Positions 16,303 through 24,607 of a stretch of 64,000 nt of DNA are shown one piece after another (within the stretch, counting starts at the first letter, position 1; every line of letters begins with the position of its first letter). This stretch comes from Nocardia kruczakiae NBRC 101016 (GTDB taxonomy: Bacteria; Actinomycetota; Actinomycetes; Mycobacteriales; Mycobacteriaceae), in assembly GCF_001612965.1 (NCBI RefSeq), contig NZ_BDBL01000038.1:1-64000 (forward strand), in the 5' to 3' direction. A program made the position numbers and the translations under genes. The notes under the pieces are model-generated. The model was not told the DNA's origin. It ran no database searches and saw only the letters and a list, made by a program, of their open reading frames with translations.

Positions 16303-16719
16303 CTAGCCGAACAGCCAGTTGACACCCTTGATGAACGCCAGGTCCAACCCGCTGATGAACGCGACCATGAAGATCACGAACACCAGGACAACGCTTGTAT
16401 AGGTGACCATCTGCTTGCGGTTGGGCCAGATCACCTTGCGCAGTTCCGCGATGACTTCCCGCAGGAACTTCACCAGGCGCTTGAAGGGATTGCCCCGACC
16501 GCGTTCGGCGGTCTTCTTCTTACCCGCCGACTTGGACGCCCTGCGCGATGCCGAATCCGAGCTGTCGCCACGGTCGATCGTGGCGACGGAGCCGGTGTCC
16601 GAGGAGGATCCGGTGCGAGCCCGGCGAGTCGACCGCTTACCACTCGGCCGGCTGACCGCAGCGGTGTCTTCGTCATCGGCGGCATGCGCGCCGTGGCGAA
16701 TGTCCCGCTCGTCGCTCAC
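16303..16719 (-). CDS. secE: Preprotein translocase subunit SecE
   Basis: 138 residues from the GTG at 16719 (MSDERDIRHG), 5 nt after GAGAGAGGG; the open frame upstream crosses tRNA-Trp and is rejected. A long charged N-terminus (Ser/Arg/Lys) precedes the conserved amphipathic helix (FLREVIAELRKVIWPNRKQM) and a single transmembrane segment (about residues 103-127). SecE clamps SecY in the Sec channel. Gene order tRNA-Trp, secE, nusG, rplK, rplA is standard in Mycobacteriales. Confidence 0.95.
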   Translation of the reverse strand: MSDERDIRHGAHAADDEDTAAVSRPSGKRSTRRARTGSSSDTGSVATIDRGDSSDSASRRASKSAGKKKTAERGRGNPFKRLVKFLREVIAELRKVIWPNRKQMVTYTSVVLVFVIFMVAFISGLDLAFIKGVNWLFG

Positions 16720-16750
16720 GTGAACCCTCTCTCGTCGCTGGCATCCAGTG

Positions 16751-16823
<73 letters not shown>

Positions 16824-16987
16824 TCGGCTGGAATCGCAATGTCATCCAGCACGGTGCTTATTCAGTTGTGCCAACCCGGGGCCACACAACACGCGCGCCG
16901 CTCCGCCGGTGTGCCGGCCCCGGCGGTCACCCGCCCGGAACCAGCCCCTCAGAGCAGCGCGCAGTGGCTGGCGACCCCAGAAATCCG

Positions 16988-17018
16988 AGTGTACGTTACC
17001 GCCCCGGCGGATAGCCAA
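16988..17018 (-). promoter_or_regulatory. Possible promoter for tRNA-Trp-secE-nusG
   Basis: TTGGCT (complement of 17013-17018), 19 bp, TACACT (complement of 16988-16993). The spacer is longer than ideal. The rest of the 240-bp gap between hadAB and tRNA-Trp is GC-rich without a gene. Confidence 0.35.
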
Positions 17019-17063
17019 TCGGGCCGTCGGCCACCGCGAAGCGACTTGCCGGCCCGCCGACCA

Positions 17064-18140
17064 TCATGCCAGCTGCACCGTCGCGGTCGCACGTCCGAAG
17101 ATTTTCCGGCCGCCGGATTTGGCGACGATCGCGATCACGGCGGTGCGGTTCTCCGGGTCCACCGACTTCACCTTGCCGGTGTATTCGACCTCGGCCGGGT
17201 GGTCACCGGGCACGTAGACCGGGCTGGTGAAACGCACGTTGTATTCCTTCACCGCGCCCGGGTCACCGAGCCAGGAGGTGACGAATCCGCCGCCCAGGCC
17301 CATGGTGAGCATGCCGTGCGCGACGACGTTGTCCAGGCCGGCGAGCGCGACGACCTCGTCGCTCCAGTGGATCGGGTTCGCGTCACCGGAGACGCCCGCG
17401 TAGTTCACCAGGTCGCCGCGAGTGAGCCGGACGATGCGGGCCGGCAGTTCGTCACCGACGGCCACGCTGTCGAACGAGCGCGTGTGCTTGCTGACCGTGA
17501 CCTCGGGAACCGTGGTCACCGGCACCGGGGGCGCCGTGATGGGCGGCTCGGCGGTCGGGCGGTCGGGCGCCTCCCCCATGCCGTGCATGAGGATGTTGCG
17601 GACCGCGTCGGCGATATTGGGATCGACGTCACCGCCGCTGCGGCCGACCAGGGTGGTGTACGTGGTGAGCACCAGTTCGTCGTTCTGCGCCGTGACGATG
17701 TTCTTGGTGACGATGATGTCGCCGCCGAAGGCCTGCCGGAACGAGTGCAGGTAGACGTCGCAGGTGAGCTGGTCGCCGACCCGGATCGGGCGGTGGAATT
17801 CCAGGATCTGGTCGGTCTGCATGATCTGGCTCAGGTCGTAACCCGTGACGACCTGTTCGAACAGCTTGCGCTGGGCCAGGATGCCGACCAGGGAGATGAA
17901 CGTCACCGGTGCGAGCAGTCCGTCGTGGCCGTACTCGCGGGCGACGCTCTCGTCCCAGTGCGCGGGGTGGTAGTCCTGCACCGCGCGTGCGTATTCGCGC
18001 ACCTTCTCGCGGCCGACCTCGTAGTAGTCGTCGACGCGGTAGTGATGTCCGACCATGGCGGCGGCGTGGGCCGACGGGTCGAACGGTTCGGTGTCGGCGT
18101 TCTGCGCGTCCACGGCATCGGTTCCGGTGTTGATTGTCAC
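17064..18140 (-). CDS. hadAB: Fused (3R)-hydroxyacyl-ACP dehydratase HadA-HadB
   Basis: 358 residues made of two hotdog domains. The N-terminal half (about 20-165) is HadA-like (GHHYRVDDYYEVGREKVREYARAVQDYHPAHW); the C-terminal half (about 215-355) is a MaoC/HadB-type hydratase with the hydratase motif GDANPIHWSDEVVALAG and catalytic Asp/His. They are joined by a Pro/Val/Thr linker (about 190-215). In mycobacteria HadA and HadB are separate subunits, and HadC follows; no hadC is seen here. Dehydrates beta-hydroxyacyl-ACP in FAS-II mycolate chain elongation. Start GTG at 18140 lacks a good Shine-Dalgarno. Confidence 0.92.
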   Translation of the reverse strand: MTINTGTDAVDAQNADTEPFDPSAHAAAMVGHHYRVDDYYEVGREKVREYARAVQDYHPAHWDESVAREYGHDGLLAPVTFISLVGILAQRKLFEQVVTGYDLSQIMQTDQILEFHRPIRVGDQLTCDVYLHSFRQAFGGDIIVTKNIVTAQNDELVLTTYTTLVGRSGGDVDPNIADAVRNILMHGMGEAPDRPTAEPPITAPPVPVTTVPEVTVSKHTRSFDSVAVGDELPARIVRLTRGDLVNYAGVSGDANPIHWSDEVVALAGLDNVVAHGMLTMGLGGGFVTSWLGDPGAVKEYNVRFTSPVYVPGDHPAEVEYTGKVKSVDPENRTAVIAIVAKSGGRKIFGRATATVQLA

Positions 18141-18211
18141 GGAGAGTTGAGTCCCTATCTGACTCCGCTACCGGGAGTCTGCGGAGCGTGAAACTACCGC
18201 AAGTACAGCAA

Positions 18212-18245
18212 ATGCCGGAGCGGGTCGGGAAACCTGCTCCGGCAT
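18212..18245 (-). terminator. rpmG terminator
   Basis: Perfect 10-bp stem ATGCCGGAGC / GCTCCGGCAT with a 14-nt loop, followed on the minus strand by TTGCTGTACTT. It is 110 bp after the rpmG stop and before hadAB, so hadAB may have its own promoter. Confidence 0.6.
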
Positions 18246-18354
18246 GAGGTGCTGCATGGGTCGGCGCGGTCCACGAATATCCGGGAAGGTCATCGACAGA
18301 CCTCCCTGGATCCGGGCGCCGACTTCGCGCGCGGCAGCGTGCACGCGATGAGAT

Positions 18355-18525
18355 CTAGCGAGATTCGCGGTGCGCCCGGTGGGTGCCGCAGTTCGGGCAG
18401 AACTTCTTCAGCTCCAGACGATCCGGGTCGTTGCGCCGGTTCTTCTTGGTGATGTAGTTGCGATGCTTGCACTGCTCGCAGGCCAAGGTGATCTTTGGCC
18501 GGACATCGGTGGACTTCGCGGCCAC
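18355..18525 (-). CDS. rpmG: 50S ribosomal protein L33 (zinc-binding, C+ form)
   Basis: 56 residues, short and easily missed. Read from the GTG at 18525 (6 nt after GAAAGAAGG): [19 protein letters not shown], then [20 protein letters not shown] and [17 protein letters not shown]. The two CxxC pairs (CEQC, CPNC) mark the zinc-ribbon form. Lies downstream of tRNA-Thr and tRNA-Met on the same strand, as with mycobacterial rpmG2. Confidence 0.95.
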
Positions 18526-18568
18526 GATATGCCTTCTTTCGGGTCAACCTGACGGGGTATCAGTTTTG

Positions 18569-18641
18569 TAGCGATGGCCGGACTTGAACCGGCGACACAA
18601 CGATTATGAGTCGTTTGCTCTACCGACTGAGCTACACCGCC
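18569..18641 (-). tRNA. tRNA-Met (elongator, anticodon CAT)
   Basis: 73 nt. Acceptor GGCGGUG pairs with CAUCGCU (two G-U pairs), discriminator A; anticodon loop CUCAUAA; T-loop UUCAAGU. The first acceptor pair is G-U rather than the C-A mismatch of an initiator, so it is the elongator. Confidence 0.95.
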
Positions 18642-18706
18642 ATAAGGTCGGTTTGCCATGGCGCCCGGCCTCGGACATGCCGTCGGTCACCACCGGCAAT
18701 CCGGCG

Positions 18707-18779
18707 AGCCCCCTAACGGAATCGAACCGTTGACCTTTTCCTTACCATGGAAACGCTCTGCCGACTGAGCTAAGGGGGC
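18707..18779 (-). tRNA. tRNA-Thr (anticodon GGT)
   Basis: 73 nt. Acceptor GCCCCCU pairs with AGGGGGC, discriminator U; anticodon stem UUUCC/GGAAA with loop AUGGUAA; T-arm ACGG-UUCGAUU-CCGU. Promoter candidate upstream at 18838-18867. Confidence 0.95.
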
Positions 18780-18837
18780 ATGGCTTCGTTCGCTCCGAAC
18801 TCGATTCCTCGAACCCGGGGCGCTGAAGCCTTGAACG

Positions 18838-18867
18838 AGGTTACACACTTCCCTGCGGAGATACCAA
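18838..18867 (-). promoter_or_regulatory. Promoter for tRNA-Thr-tRNA-Met-rpmG
   Basis: TTGGTA (complement of 18862-18867), 18-bp spacer, TAACCT (complement of 18838-18843), about 60 bp before tRNA-Thr. Confidence 0.5.
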
Positions 18868-19110
18868 ACCCGCTGGTCAGAGCGGAATTTCGAACTACTA
18901 CACCAAGGTCTTCGCTCATCGGGCGAGACGGACACCCCAACCACTCCACAACCCCGGGCCCGCGCGCCGGCGGAACGCAACCGAAGCCGGAAACGCCACC
19001 GGCTGGAAGGGGCGAAGCCCTCCCGGCGTGGGGGTGTGGGGCCGGGCCCCCACGAATCACCCTCGAATACGACGAGGGCTCCTCCCGAGTAGGAGGAGCC
19101 CTGAGAGGGT
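18868..19110. other. Intergenic between tRNA-Thr promoter and tRNA-Tyr
   Basis: No gene seen. It contains a hairpin CGTGGGGG / CCCCCACG at 19027-19054 with a GGGGCCGGG interior, typical of high-GC intergenic repeats, and the tRNA-Tyr terminator at 19076-19101. Confidence 0.6.
19076..19101 (-). terminator. tRNA-Tyr terminator
   Basis: Stem GGGCTCCTCC / GGAGGAGCCC, 10 bp, with a 6-nt loop (CGAGTA on the plus strand), starting 10 bp beyond the tRNA-Tyr 3' end. No strong U-run follows. Confidence 0.65.
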
Positions 19111-19190
19111 GGCGGATGAAGGATTCGAACCTCCGAAGCTTGCGCGGCTGATTTACAGTCAGCTCCCTTTGGCCACTCGGGCAATCCGCC
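19111..19190 (-). tRNA. tRNA-Tyr (anticodon GTA)
   Basis: 80 nt class II tRNA. Acceptor GGCGGAU/AUCCGCC, discriminator A; D-arm with the GAGUGGCCAAAGGG region; anticodon loop CUGUAAA; a long variable arm (CGCGCAAGCUUC); T-loop UUCGAAU. Upstream on the minus strand TATTCT (around 19227-19232) could be its -10. Confidence 0.94.
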
Positions 19191-19353
19191 TTTCGCACTG
19201 TTGCCAGCGCGCAGAGCAGAATACAACGACCAGGGCGCTCGGATGCAAACCGGCTGGCCAGCGGGGGTGCCGTGACCGATGCGGGGCGGCCGGGGTAGAA
19301 AGTTCCCTACCGGAGTTCCGGGTGAAATGTGAGCCGTCAGACAGGAGCGCAGC

Positions 19354-19845
19354 GTGGCCGATTCGTCATTCGATGTCGTCAGCAAGGTCGACCGGCAGGA
19401 GGTCGACAACGCCCTCAACCAGGCGGCCAAGGAGCTCAACACCCGCTATGACTTCCGCGGCACGGGTGCGAGCATCGACTGGTCGGGTGAGGAGAAGATC
19501 GTGCTGTCGGCCGAATCCGAGGAGCGGGTGAAGGCCGCGCTGGAGGTGTTCAAGGAGAAGCTGATTCGCCGCGACATCTCGCTGAAGGCGTTCGACGCGG
19601 GCGAGCCGGCCGCCTCGGGCAAGACCTACAAGATCACCGGCACCCTGGTGCAGGGCATCTCCCCGGAGAACGCGAAGAAGATCGCCAAGAAGATCCGCGA
19701 CGAGGGCCCCAAGGGCGTGAAGGCGCAGATCCAGGGCGACGAACTGCGGGTCAGCGGCAAGAAGCGCGACGACCTGCAGGCCGTCATCGCGCTGCTGAAG
19801 GGCACGGATCTCGACGTGGCCCTGCAGTTCGTCAACTACCGCTAG
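19354..19845 (+). CDS. yajQ: YajQ family cyclic-di-GMP/nucleotide-binding protein
   Basis: 163 residues with the full UPF0234 pattern: MADSSFDVVSKVDRQEVDNA, LNTRYDFRGTGASIDW, an internal KTYKITGTLVQGISPENAKKIAKKIRD, and the end VALQFVNYR. GTG start follows AGGAG by 6 nt. Members bind c-di-GMP or other nucleotides, or RNA; the precise role in actinobacteria is unclear. It converges on htpX with a 4-bp stop-codon overlap (19842-19845). Confidence 0.93.
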   Translation: MADSSFDVVSKVDRQEVDNALNQAAKELNTRYDFRGTGASIDWSGEEKIVLSAESEERVKAALEVFKEKLIRRDISLKAFDAGEPAASGKTYKITGTLVQGISPENAKKIAKKIRDEGPKGVKAQIQGDELRVSGKKRDDLQAVIALLKGTDLDVALQFVNYR

Positions 19846-20720
19846 TAGCTGCGGGGCCCGCCCGCCATGTGCTCGAGGCGCTGGATGCGCTCGCCCATCG
19901 GCGGGTGGGTGGAGAACCAGCGCGCCATCTTGTCGCCGGCCCGGAAGGGGTTGGCGATCATCAGGTGCGACTGCGCGGTCAGCTGCGGTTCGGGCGGTAG
20001 CGGCGCGGCCTGGGTGCCGCGTTCGAGCTTGCGCAGCGCCGAGGCCAGGGCCAGCGGGTCGCCGGTGAGTTCGGCGCCGTCCTGATCGGCCTGGTATTCG
20101 CGGGAGCGGGAGACGGCGAGTTTGATCAGGGTGGCCGCGATCGGGCCGAGCAGCGAGACCAGCAGCACGCCGAGGATGTTCGGGCCTTCACCGTCGCGGC
20201 TGCCGCCGCCGAACATGCTCGCGAAGAAGGCCAGGTTGGCCAGGCCCGAGATGACCGCGGCGAGCGCGCCGGCGACCGAGGAGATCAGGATGTCGCGGTT
20301 GTAGACGTGCGACAGTTCGTGACCGACCACCGCGCGCAGCTCCCGTTCGTCGAGGATCTGCAGGATGCCGCTGGTACAGCACACCGCCGCGTGGCGCGGG
20401 TTGCGACCGGTGGCGAACGCGTTGGGGGCATTCGTCGGGCTGATGTACAGCCGCGGCATGGGCTGGCGCGCGGTGGTGGCCAGCTCACGCACGATCTTGT
20501 ACATCACGGGCGCTTCGAGTTCGGATACCGGCTGCGCGTGCATGGCCCGCAGGGCCAGCTTGTCGCTGCTGAAGTAGGCGTAGGCGTTCATGCCCACGGC
20601 CAGCAGGATGGCGATGATCAGAATCGTGGGGCTGCGGAACATCGCGCCTGCGAACACGATCAGTGCCGACAGGCCGACCATCAGCCCGAAGGTCTTCAAA
20701 CCGTTCGCGTAACCATGCAT
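19842..20720 (-). CDS. htpX: Protease HtpX (M48 membrane zinc metalloprotease)
   Basis: 292 residues. Two N-terminal membrane helices (about 10-28 and 30-50), the zinc motif HELSH at residues 134-138, and a further glutamate ligand near SREYQADQDGAELTG. Two more hydrophobic segments lie at about 145-180. HtpX degrades misfolded membrane proteins. Start is ATG at 20720. Upstream on this strand is a CRP-like palindrome and a 13-bp direct repeat. Confidence 0.96.
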   Translation of the reverse strand: MHGYANGLKTFGLMVGLSALIVFAGAMFRSPTILIIAILLAVGMNAYAYFSSDKLALRAMHAQPVSELEAPVMYKIVRELATTARQPMPRLYISPTNAPNAFATGRNPRHAAVCCTSGILQILDERELRAVVGHELSHVYNRDILISSVAGALAAVISGLANLAFFASMFGGGSRDGEGPNILGVLLVSLLGPIAATLIKLAVSRSREYQADQDGAELTGDPLALASALRKLERGTQAAPLPPEPQLTAQSHLMIANPFRAGDKMARWFSTHPPMGERIQRLEHMAGGPRSY

Positions 20721-20785
20721 GTCGGATCAACGATCGGCGGGGAACTCGGGTTCCGCCCGGAGCACGGGCGCTCGGCGTTTGCGTC

Positions 20786-20818
20786 ATCGATCACAGCGCT
20801 GCGATATCGATCACAGCG
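20786..20818. promoter_or_regulatory. Direct repeat and CRP-like site upstream of htpX
   Basis: ATCGATCACAGCG occurs twice (20786-20798 and 20806-20818), 20 bp apart. Overlapping the second copy, TGCGATATCGATCACA (20800-20815) fits the CRP consensus TGTGA-N6-TCACA at 9 of 10 positions. It lies 80-100 bp before the htpX ATG. Confidence 0.4.
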
Positions 20819-20836
20819 GCGCGACTACCGAACTCC

Positions 20837-20870
20837 GAGCCTGTCCGCCGGTGCGACGGCGGACAGGCTC
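20837..20870 (-). terminator. grcC terminator
   Basis: Perfect 14-bp stem GAGCCTGTCCGCCG / CGGCGGACAGGCTC with a 6-nt loop. It overlaps the grcC stop codon and has no U-run. Confidence 0.7.
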
Positions 20871-21891
20871 AGCCGACTCGCTCGATGGTGTATCGGACCA
20901 GGCGCTCCAGCGCATCGTTGGCCGGGCCCTGCGGCAGAGCCGAGAGTTCGGCATGCGCGATATCGGCGTAGCCTTGCAACTTCTGCTTGGCCAGCACCAT
21001 GCCGCGCGAGCGGGACAGCAGCTCCAGCGCCTCGGCGACCTCGTCGTCGGATTCCAGCGGCCGGGCCAGCAGCGTGCGCAGCCGGTCACCCTCGGCGCCC
21101 TCGTCGCGCAGCGCGTACAGCACCGGCAGGGTGTGCACGCCCTCGCGCAGGTCGGTGCCCGGTGTCTTACCGGACTGCTCGGACACCGAGGAGATGTCGA
21201 TGATGTCGTCGGAGATCTGGAAGGCGGTGCCGACCGCGTCGCCGAGGCGAGCCAGCCGCTCCACGTCGTCCAGGCTCGCGCCGGAGAAGGTGCCGCCGAA
21301 GCGCCCCGATGCGGCGATCAGCGACCCGGTCTTCTCCCACACCACCCGCAGATAGTGTTCGACCGGATCCTGAGATTTCTTGGCGCCCAAGGTTTCCCGC
21401 ATCTGACCGGTGACCAGTTCGGCGAAGGTCTCGGCGATGATGCGCACGGCGTCCGGGCCCAGGGTGGACACCAGGCGGGAGGCGTGCGCGAACAGATAGT
21501 CGCCGGAGAGGATGGCGATGCTGTTGCCCCATCGCGAGTTCACGCTGGGGGCGCCGCGGCGCATCGACGCCTCGTCCATCACGTCGTCGTGGTAGAGCGT
21601 GGCCAGATGCACCAGTTCGACCACGGTGCCGGCGGTGATCAGATCGGGGTCGGTCGGGCGCGGACCGAGCTGACCGGTGAGGATGGTGAACAGCGGCCGG
21701 AACCGCTTACCGCCTGCGCGCGCCAGGTGTAGCGCGGCTTCCAGCAGGAAGTCCTCCCCGTCGGAGAGCTCGCTGACCAGCAGCTTCTCCACCTCGTCGA
21801 GCCCGTTGCGCACGGTCGCCGCGAGCTCGGGATCGCCGAGATCGACCCCGGCAACCACGGTGCTTTCATCGCTCACAGCCGATGCACTCAT
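20869..21891 (-). CDS. grcC1: Polyprenyl diphosphate synthase (GrcC type)
   Basis: 340 residues from the ATG at 21891 (MSASAVSDES; GGGAG 5 nt upstream). Contains the first Asp-rich motif DDVMD (residues 102-106) and the second DDIID (228-232), plus GGKRFRP (60-66) for pyrophosphate binding. The residues before the first motif (H-L-A-T-L-Y) leave room for long chains, fitting an all-trans heptaprenyl to nonaprenyl synthase that makes the menaquinone side chain. Divergent from menJ, which reduces that chain. Confidence 0.92.
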   Translation of the reverse strand: MSASAVSDESTVVAGVDLGDPELAATVRNGLDEVEKLLVSELSDGEDFLLEAALHLARAGGKRFRPLFTILTGQLGPRPTDPDLITAGTVVELVHLATLYHDDVMDEASMRRGAPSVNSRWGNSIAILSGDYLFAHASRLVSTLGPDAVRIIAETFAELVTGQMRETLGAKKSQDPVEHYLRVVWEKTGSLIAASGRFGGTFSGASLDDVERLARLGDAVGTAFQISDDIIDISSVSEQSGKTPGTDLREGVHTLPVLYALRDEGAEGDRLRTLLARPLESDDEVAEALELLSRSRGMVLAKQKLQGYADIAHAELSALPQGPANDALERLVRYTIERVG

Positions 21892-21980
21892 GTCTTCTCC
21901 CAATGCCGCGTCCGTCCCCACACCGAAGAACCTAGCGTGTTGTCCTCCCCCCTCCCATGAACACCGTCACTCTGCCTGTG

Positions 21981-22020
21981 GCCTCCGCTTCGCTCCGGCG
22001 GGGTTTCGGCCCCCTGGGCC
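21981..22020. repeat. 40-bp dispersed repeat, copy 2 (inverted)
   Basis: Reads GCCTCCGCTTCGCTCCGGCG onward; its complement matches 13926-13965 at 38 of 40 positions. It lies in the 355-bp gap between the divergent grcC and menJ genes. Confidence 0.8.
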
Positions 22021-22090
22021 TCGATTTTTCCCTCCTCCGCTCCTCCGCTTCACTCCCCCGCTCCGTCGGTCCGAAATCGAGGCCGAAACC
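22002..22090. repeat. Inverted repeat between grcC and menJ
   Basis: The right arm AAATCGAGGCCGAAACC (22074-22090) is complementary to GGTTTCGGCC...CCTCGATTT (22002-22027), the left arm carrying an extra 9 nt. The interior is pyrimidine-rich (CTCCTCCGCTCCTCCGC). It abuts the dispersed repeat copy. No clear promoter for menJ was found; the rest of 22091-22246 holds no gene. Confidence 0.6.
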
Positions 22091-22246
22091 GCTTTCGAGC
22101 ACCATCCTAGAAACCCATACCCAGAAGTGCGGCGTGACTACCGACCGAATCGTTTCGGGTAGCGCAACATCGTCGGCGTACCGAGCGGCTCGGCACACAA
22201 CCCGCCCGAGCGAACCGGGAGCTGCACCTCTGCCACTATTGGGCTT

Positions 22247-23530
22247 ATGGGTTCAGCTCAGGACGGCGGTTCGACGGCACCGGAACGTGAGGGCGGCACG
22301 ATCTTGCCCGAGCACGTCGAGGTGCTGGTGGTGGGCGCGGGACCGGCCGGTTCCGCGGCGGCGGCCTGGGCGGCGCGGGCGGGGCGCGAGGTGTTGCTCA
22401 CCGATGCCGCGGTGTTTCCCCGGGACAAGACCTGCGGCGACGGATTGACCCCGCGCGCCACCGCGGAACTGGAGGCGCTCGGGCTGGGCGAATGGCTGCG
22501 CGCGCATACCGTCAACCGGGGCCTGCGGATGGCCGGATTCGGCCGGGAGGCGCTGCTGCCCTGGCCGGGCGGATCCTTTCCCACCTACGGAAGTGCCGTT
22601 CCCCGAACCGAACTCGACGACAAGCTGCGTGAGACCGCGGTCAAGTGGGGCGCCCGCATGGTCGACGGGGCGCGGGTGGTCGCGGTGGCGCGCGCGGACG
22701 ATCAGGTCACCGGTGTCACCGTGCAGACCGAATCGGGCTCGCAAGACATTCGCTGCGACATCCTCATCGTCGCCGACGGGGTGCGTTCGCCGGTCGGAAA
22801 GTTGCTGGGCCGCGTCTGGCATCGCCGCTTCGCCTACGGTGTGGCCGCCCGCGCCTACATCCGCTCCGCCCGCAGCGACGACGAATGGATCACCTCGCAC
22901 CTGGAACTGCGCGATGCCGAGGGCGCTCTGGTGCCCGGCTACGGCTGGGTGTTCCCGCTGGGCAACGGCGAGGTCAACATCGGCGTGGGCTCCCTGGCCA
23001 CCGAACGCCGGCCCTCGCATATCGCGTTGAAACCTCTTCTGCAGCATTATGTTTCGCAGCGTCGGCAGGAATGGCAGTTCGAGGGCGAGGCGCGGGCCGT
23101 CGCCTCGGCGCTGCTGCCGATGGGCGGGGCGGTGTCGAATATCGCGGGCCGCAACTGGGTGCTGGTGGGCGATGCCGCCGGATGTGTGAATCCGCTCAAC
23201 GGCGAGGGCATCGACTACGGGCTCGAGGGCGGTCACCTGCTGTCCGGACTGCTGGGCGAACCGGATCTGACCACGCTATGGCCGGATCTGCTGCGGGCCC
23301 GCTACGGGCGCACCTTCTCGGTGGCCCGCCGGATCGCGGCGCTGGCCACCCATCCGCGCATGGTCCCGACCGGCGGGCCGCCGGTGATGCGTTCGGCGCT
23401 GCTGCAGCGCACGGCCGTGCGGGTGATGGGCAATCTCGTCGATGAAGAGGATGCCGACCTCACCGCCCGGGCCTGGCGGGCGGCGGGCCGGGCCTCGCTG
23501 CGTTTCGACGATCCGGCACCGTTCAGCTGA
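22247..23530 (+). CDS. menJ: Menaquinone-side-chain reductase MenJ (geranylgeranyl reductase family)
   Basis: 427 residues. FAD Rossmann motif VLVVGAGPAGSAAAAWAARAG at about residues 25-45, then the reductase signatures FPRDKTCGDGLTPRA and GYGWVFPLGNGEVNIGVG, and the second FAD motif GDAAGCVNPLNGEGIDYGLE. Catalyses partial saturation of the menaquinone isoprenyl tail. The ATG at 22247 has a weak Shine-Dalgarno; a GTG about 14 codons in is an alternative. Divergent from grcC, as in M. tuberculosis (Rv0561c/Rv0562). Confidence 0.93.
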   Translation: MGSAQDGGSTAPEREGGTILPEHVEVLVVGAGPAGSAAAAWAARAGREVLLTDAAVFPRDKTCGDGLTPRATAELEALGLGEWLRAHTVNRGLRMAGFGREALLPWPGGSFPTYGSAVPRTELDDKLRETAVKWGARMVDGARVVAVARADDQVTGVTVQTESGSQDIRCDILIVADGVRSPVGKLLGRVWHRRFAYGVAARAYIRSARSDDEWITSHLELRDAEGALVPGYGWVFPLGNGEVNIGVGSLATERRPSHIALKPLLQHYVSQRRQEWQFEGEARAVASALLPMGGAVSNIAGRNWVLVGDAAGCVNPLNGEGIDYGLEGGHLLSGLLGEPDLTTLWPDLLRARYGRTFSVARRIAALATHPRMVPTGGPPVMRSALLQRTAVRVMGNLVDEEDADLTARAWRAAGRASLRFDDPAPFS

Positions 23531-23566
23531 GCGATGCGCGGGGCCGTCGGGCAGGCAGGAGGCAGC

Positions 23567-24097
23567 GTGGGAAACCGCAGCGTGGACAACCGGCGCGCGG
23601 ATGACCGCGGTGCCCGCCGCGATCGAACCCCGTCGGTGCCCGAGGATCTGCTTCCGCATCTGCGCCGGGCGCGGGATCTGGTCGATCGCGAATACGCCCG
23701 TCCGCTCGACGTGGACGAACTGGCCGCGACCGCCGGGGTCTCGAAATATCATTTCCTGCGCTGTTTCGCCGCCACCTACGGCCGCACCCCCGCGCTGTAT
23801 CTGGCCGAGCGGCGCATCGAACGAGCGCAGGACCTGTTGCGCGCCACCAACATCACCGTAACCGAGGCGTGCATGCTGGTCGGGTATACGAGCCTGGGCT
23901 CGTTCAGCCGCAAGTTCACCGAACTGGTGGGGATGACACCGTCGGCCTATCAGGCGAAATTCGCGGCAGACGGAGTTCCGCGCATTCCGGGGTGTTACGT
24001 GTTCATGCACGGCCTCTCCGATCGGAAACCGCCGGAGCCGGCGCCCGGTCCCGGTGGCGCAATTTCGGAGAAGCCGGCGGGCACCGAAGGCTCATAG
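23567..24097 (+). CDS. AraC family transcriptional regulator
   Basis: 176 residues from the GTG at 23567, 4 nt after AGGAGG; another GTG five codons later is possible. The whole protein is essentially the two-HTH AraC domain (RRARDLVDREYARPLDVDELAATAGVSKYHFLRCFAATYGRTP, then TEACMLVGYTSLGSFSRKFTELVGMTPSAYQ). There is no N-terminal cupin; instead a short C-terminal Pro-rich tail. It precedes a glyoxalase-fold gene by 9 bp, a common pairing, so it probably regulates this operon. Confidence 0.9.
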   Translation: MGNRSVDNRRADDRGARRDRTPSVPEDLLPHLRRARDLVDREYARPLDVDELAATAGVSKYHFLRCFAATYGRTPALYLAERRIERAQDLLRATNITVTEACMLVGYTSLGSFSRKFTELVGMTPSAYQAKFAADGVPRIPGCYVFMHGLSDRKPPEPAPGPGGAISEKPAGTEGS

Positions 24098-24106
24098 CCT
24101 CAGCTC

Positions 24107-24556
24107 ATGACGACGATCACCAACGTATCGCTGGTCACGGTGTATGTGACCGATCAGTCCGCCGCCAAGCAGTGGTACATCGACAAGCTGGGTTTCATCG
24201 AAACCGCCGATATCTCGATGGGCGACAACGGTTTCCGCTGGGTCACCGTGGCGCAACCGGATCATCCGGAACTCGAGGTGACGCTGATGGTTCCGGGTCC
24301 GCCGCTCGACGAGACGATGGCCGAGGCGATCCGCCGCTCCCTCGGCAAGGGCACCATGGGCGCGCTGGGATTGCGCACGGAGGACTGCCAGAAGGCCTAC
24401 GAGGAGCTCACCGCGAAGGGTGTGGAATTCGTGCAGCCGCCCGCGGAACGCCCGTACGGCGTGGAGGCGGTGATGCGCGACAACTCCGGCAATTGGCTCG
24501 TCCTGGTCGAACAGCGCGAATTCGACGGTGGCGCTTTCGGTCCGGGGGCGCAGTAG
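24107..24556 (+). CDS. VOC/glyoxalase-fold protein
   Basis: 149 residues with two beta-alpha-beta-beta-beta modules: TNVSLVTVYVTDQSAAKQWYIDKLGF and DCQKAYEELTAKGVEFVQPPAERPYGVEAVMRDNSGNWLVLVEQ. The usual metal ligands (His/Glu at module edges) are partly replaced, so glyoxalase I activity is not assured; binding or dioxygenase-like roles are equally possible. Follows the AraC gene by 9 bp and converges on DUF2505. Confidence 0.88.
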   Translation: MTTITNVSLVTVYVTDQSAAKQWYIDKLGFIETADISMGDNGFRWVTVAQPDHPELEVTLMVPGPPLDETMAEAIRRSLGKGTMGALGLRTEDCQKAYEELTAKGVEFVQPPAERPYGVEAVMRDNSGNWLVLVEQREFDGGAFGPGAQ

Positions 24557-24569
24557 CCGAACGTGCGAC

Positions 24570-24596
24570 GGGTGCGAGCCTGCGCCGCTCGCACCC
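24570..24596. terminator. Bidirectional terminator between convergent genes
   Basis: Stem GGGTGCGAG / CTCGCACCC (9 bp) with a 9-nt loop, lying in the 51-bp gap between two convergent stop codons. No U-run. Confidence 0.55.
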
Positions 24597-24607
24597 ACCA
24601 CTGCCGG

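Noticed and set aside
18569..19190. tRNA cluster as an integration hot spot
   Set aside because: No integrase, no direct repeat of a tRNA 3' end, and the flanking genes are core genes in expected order.
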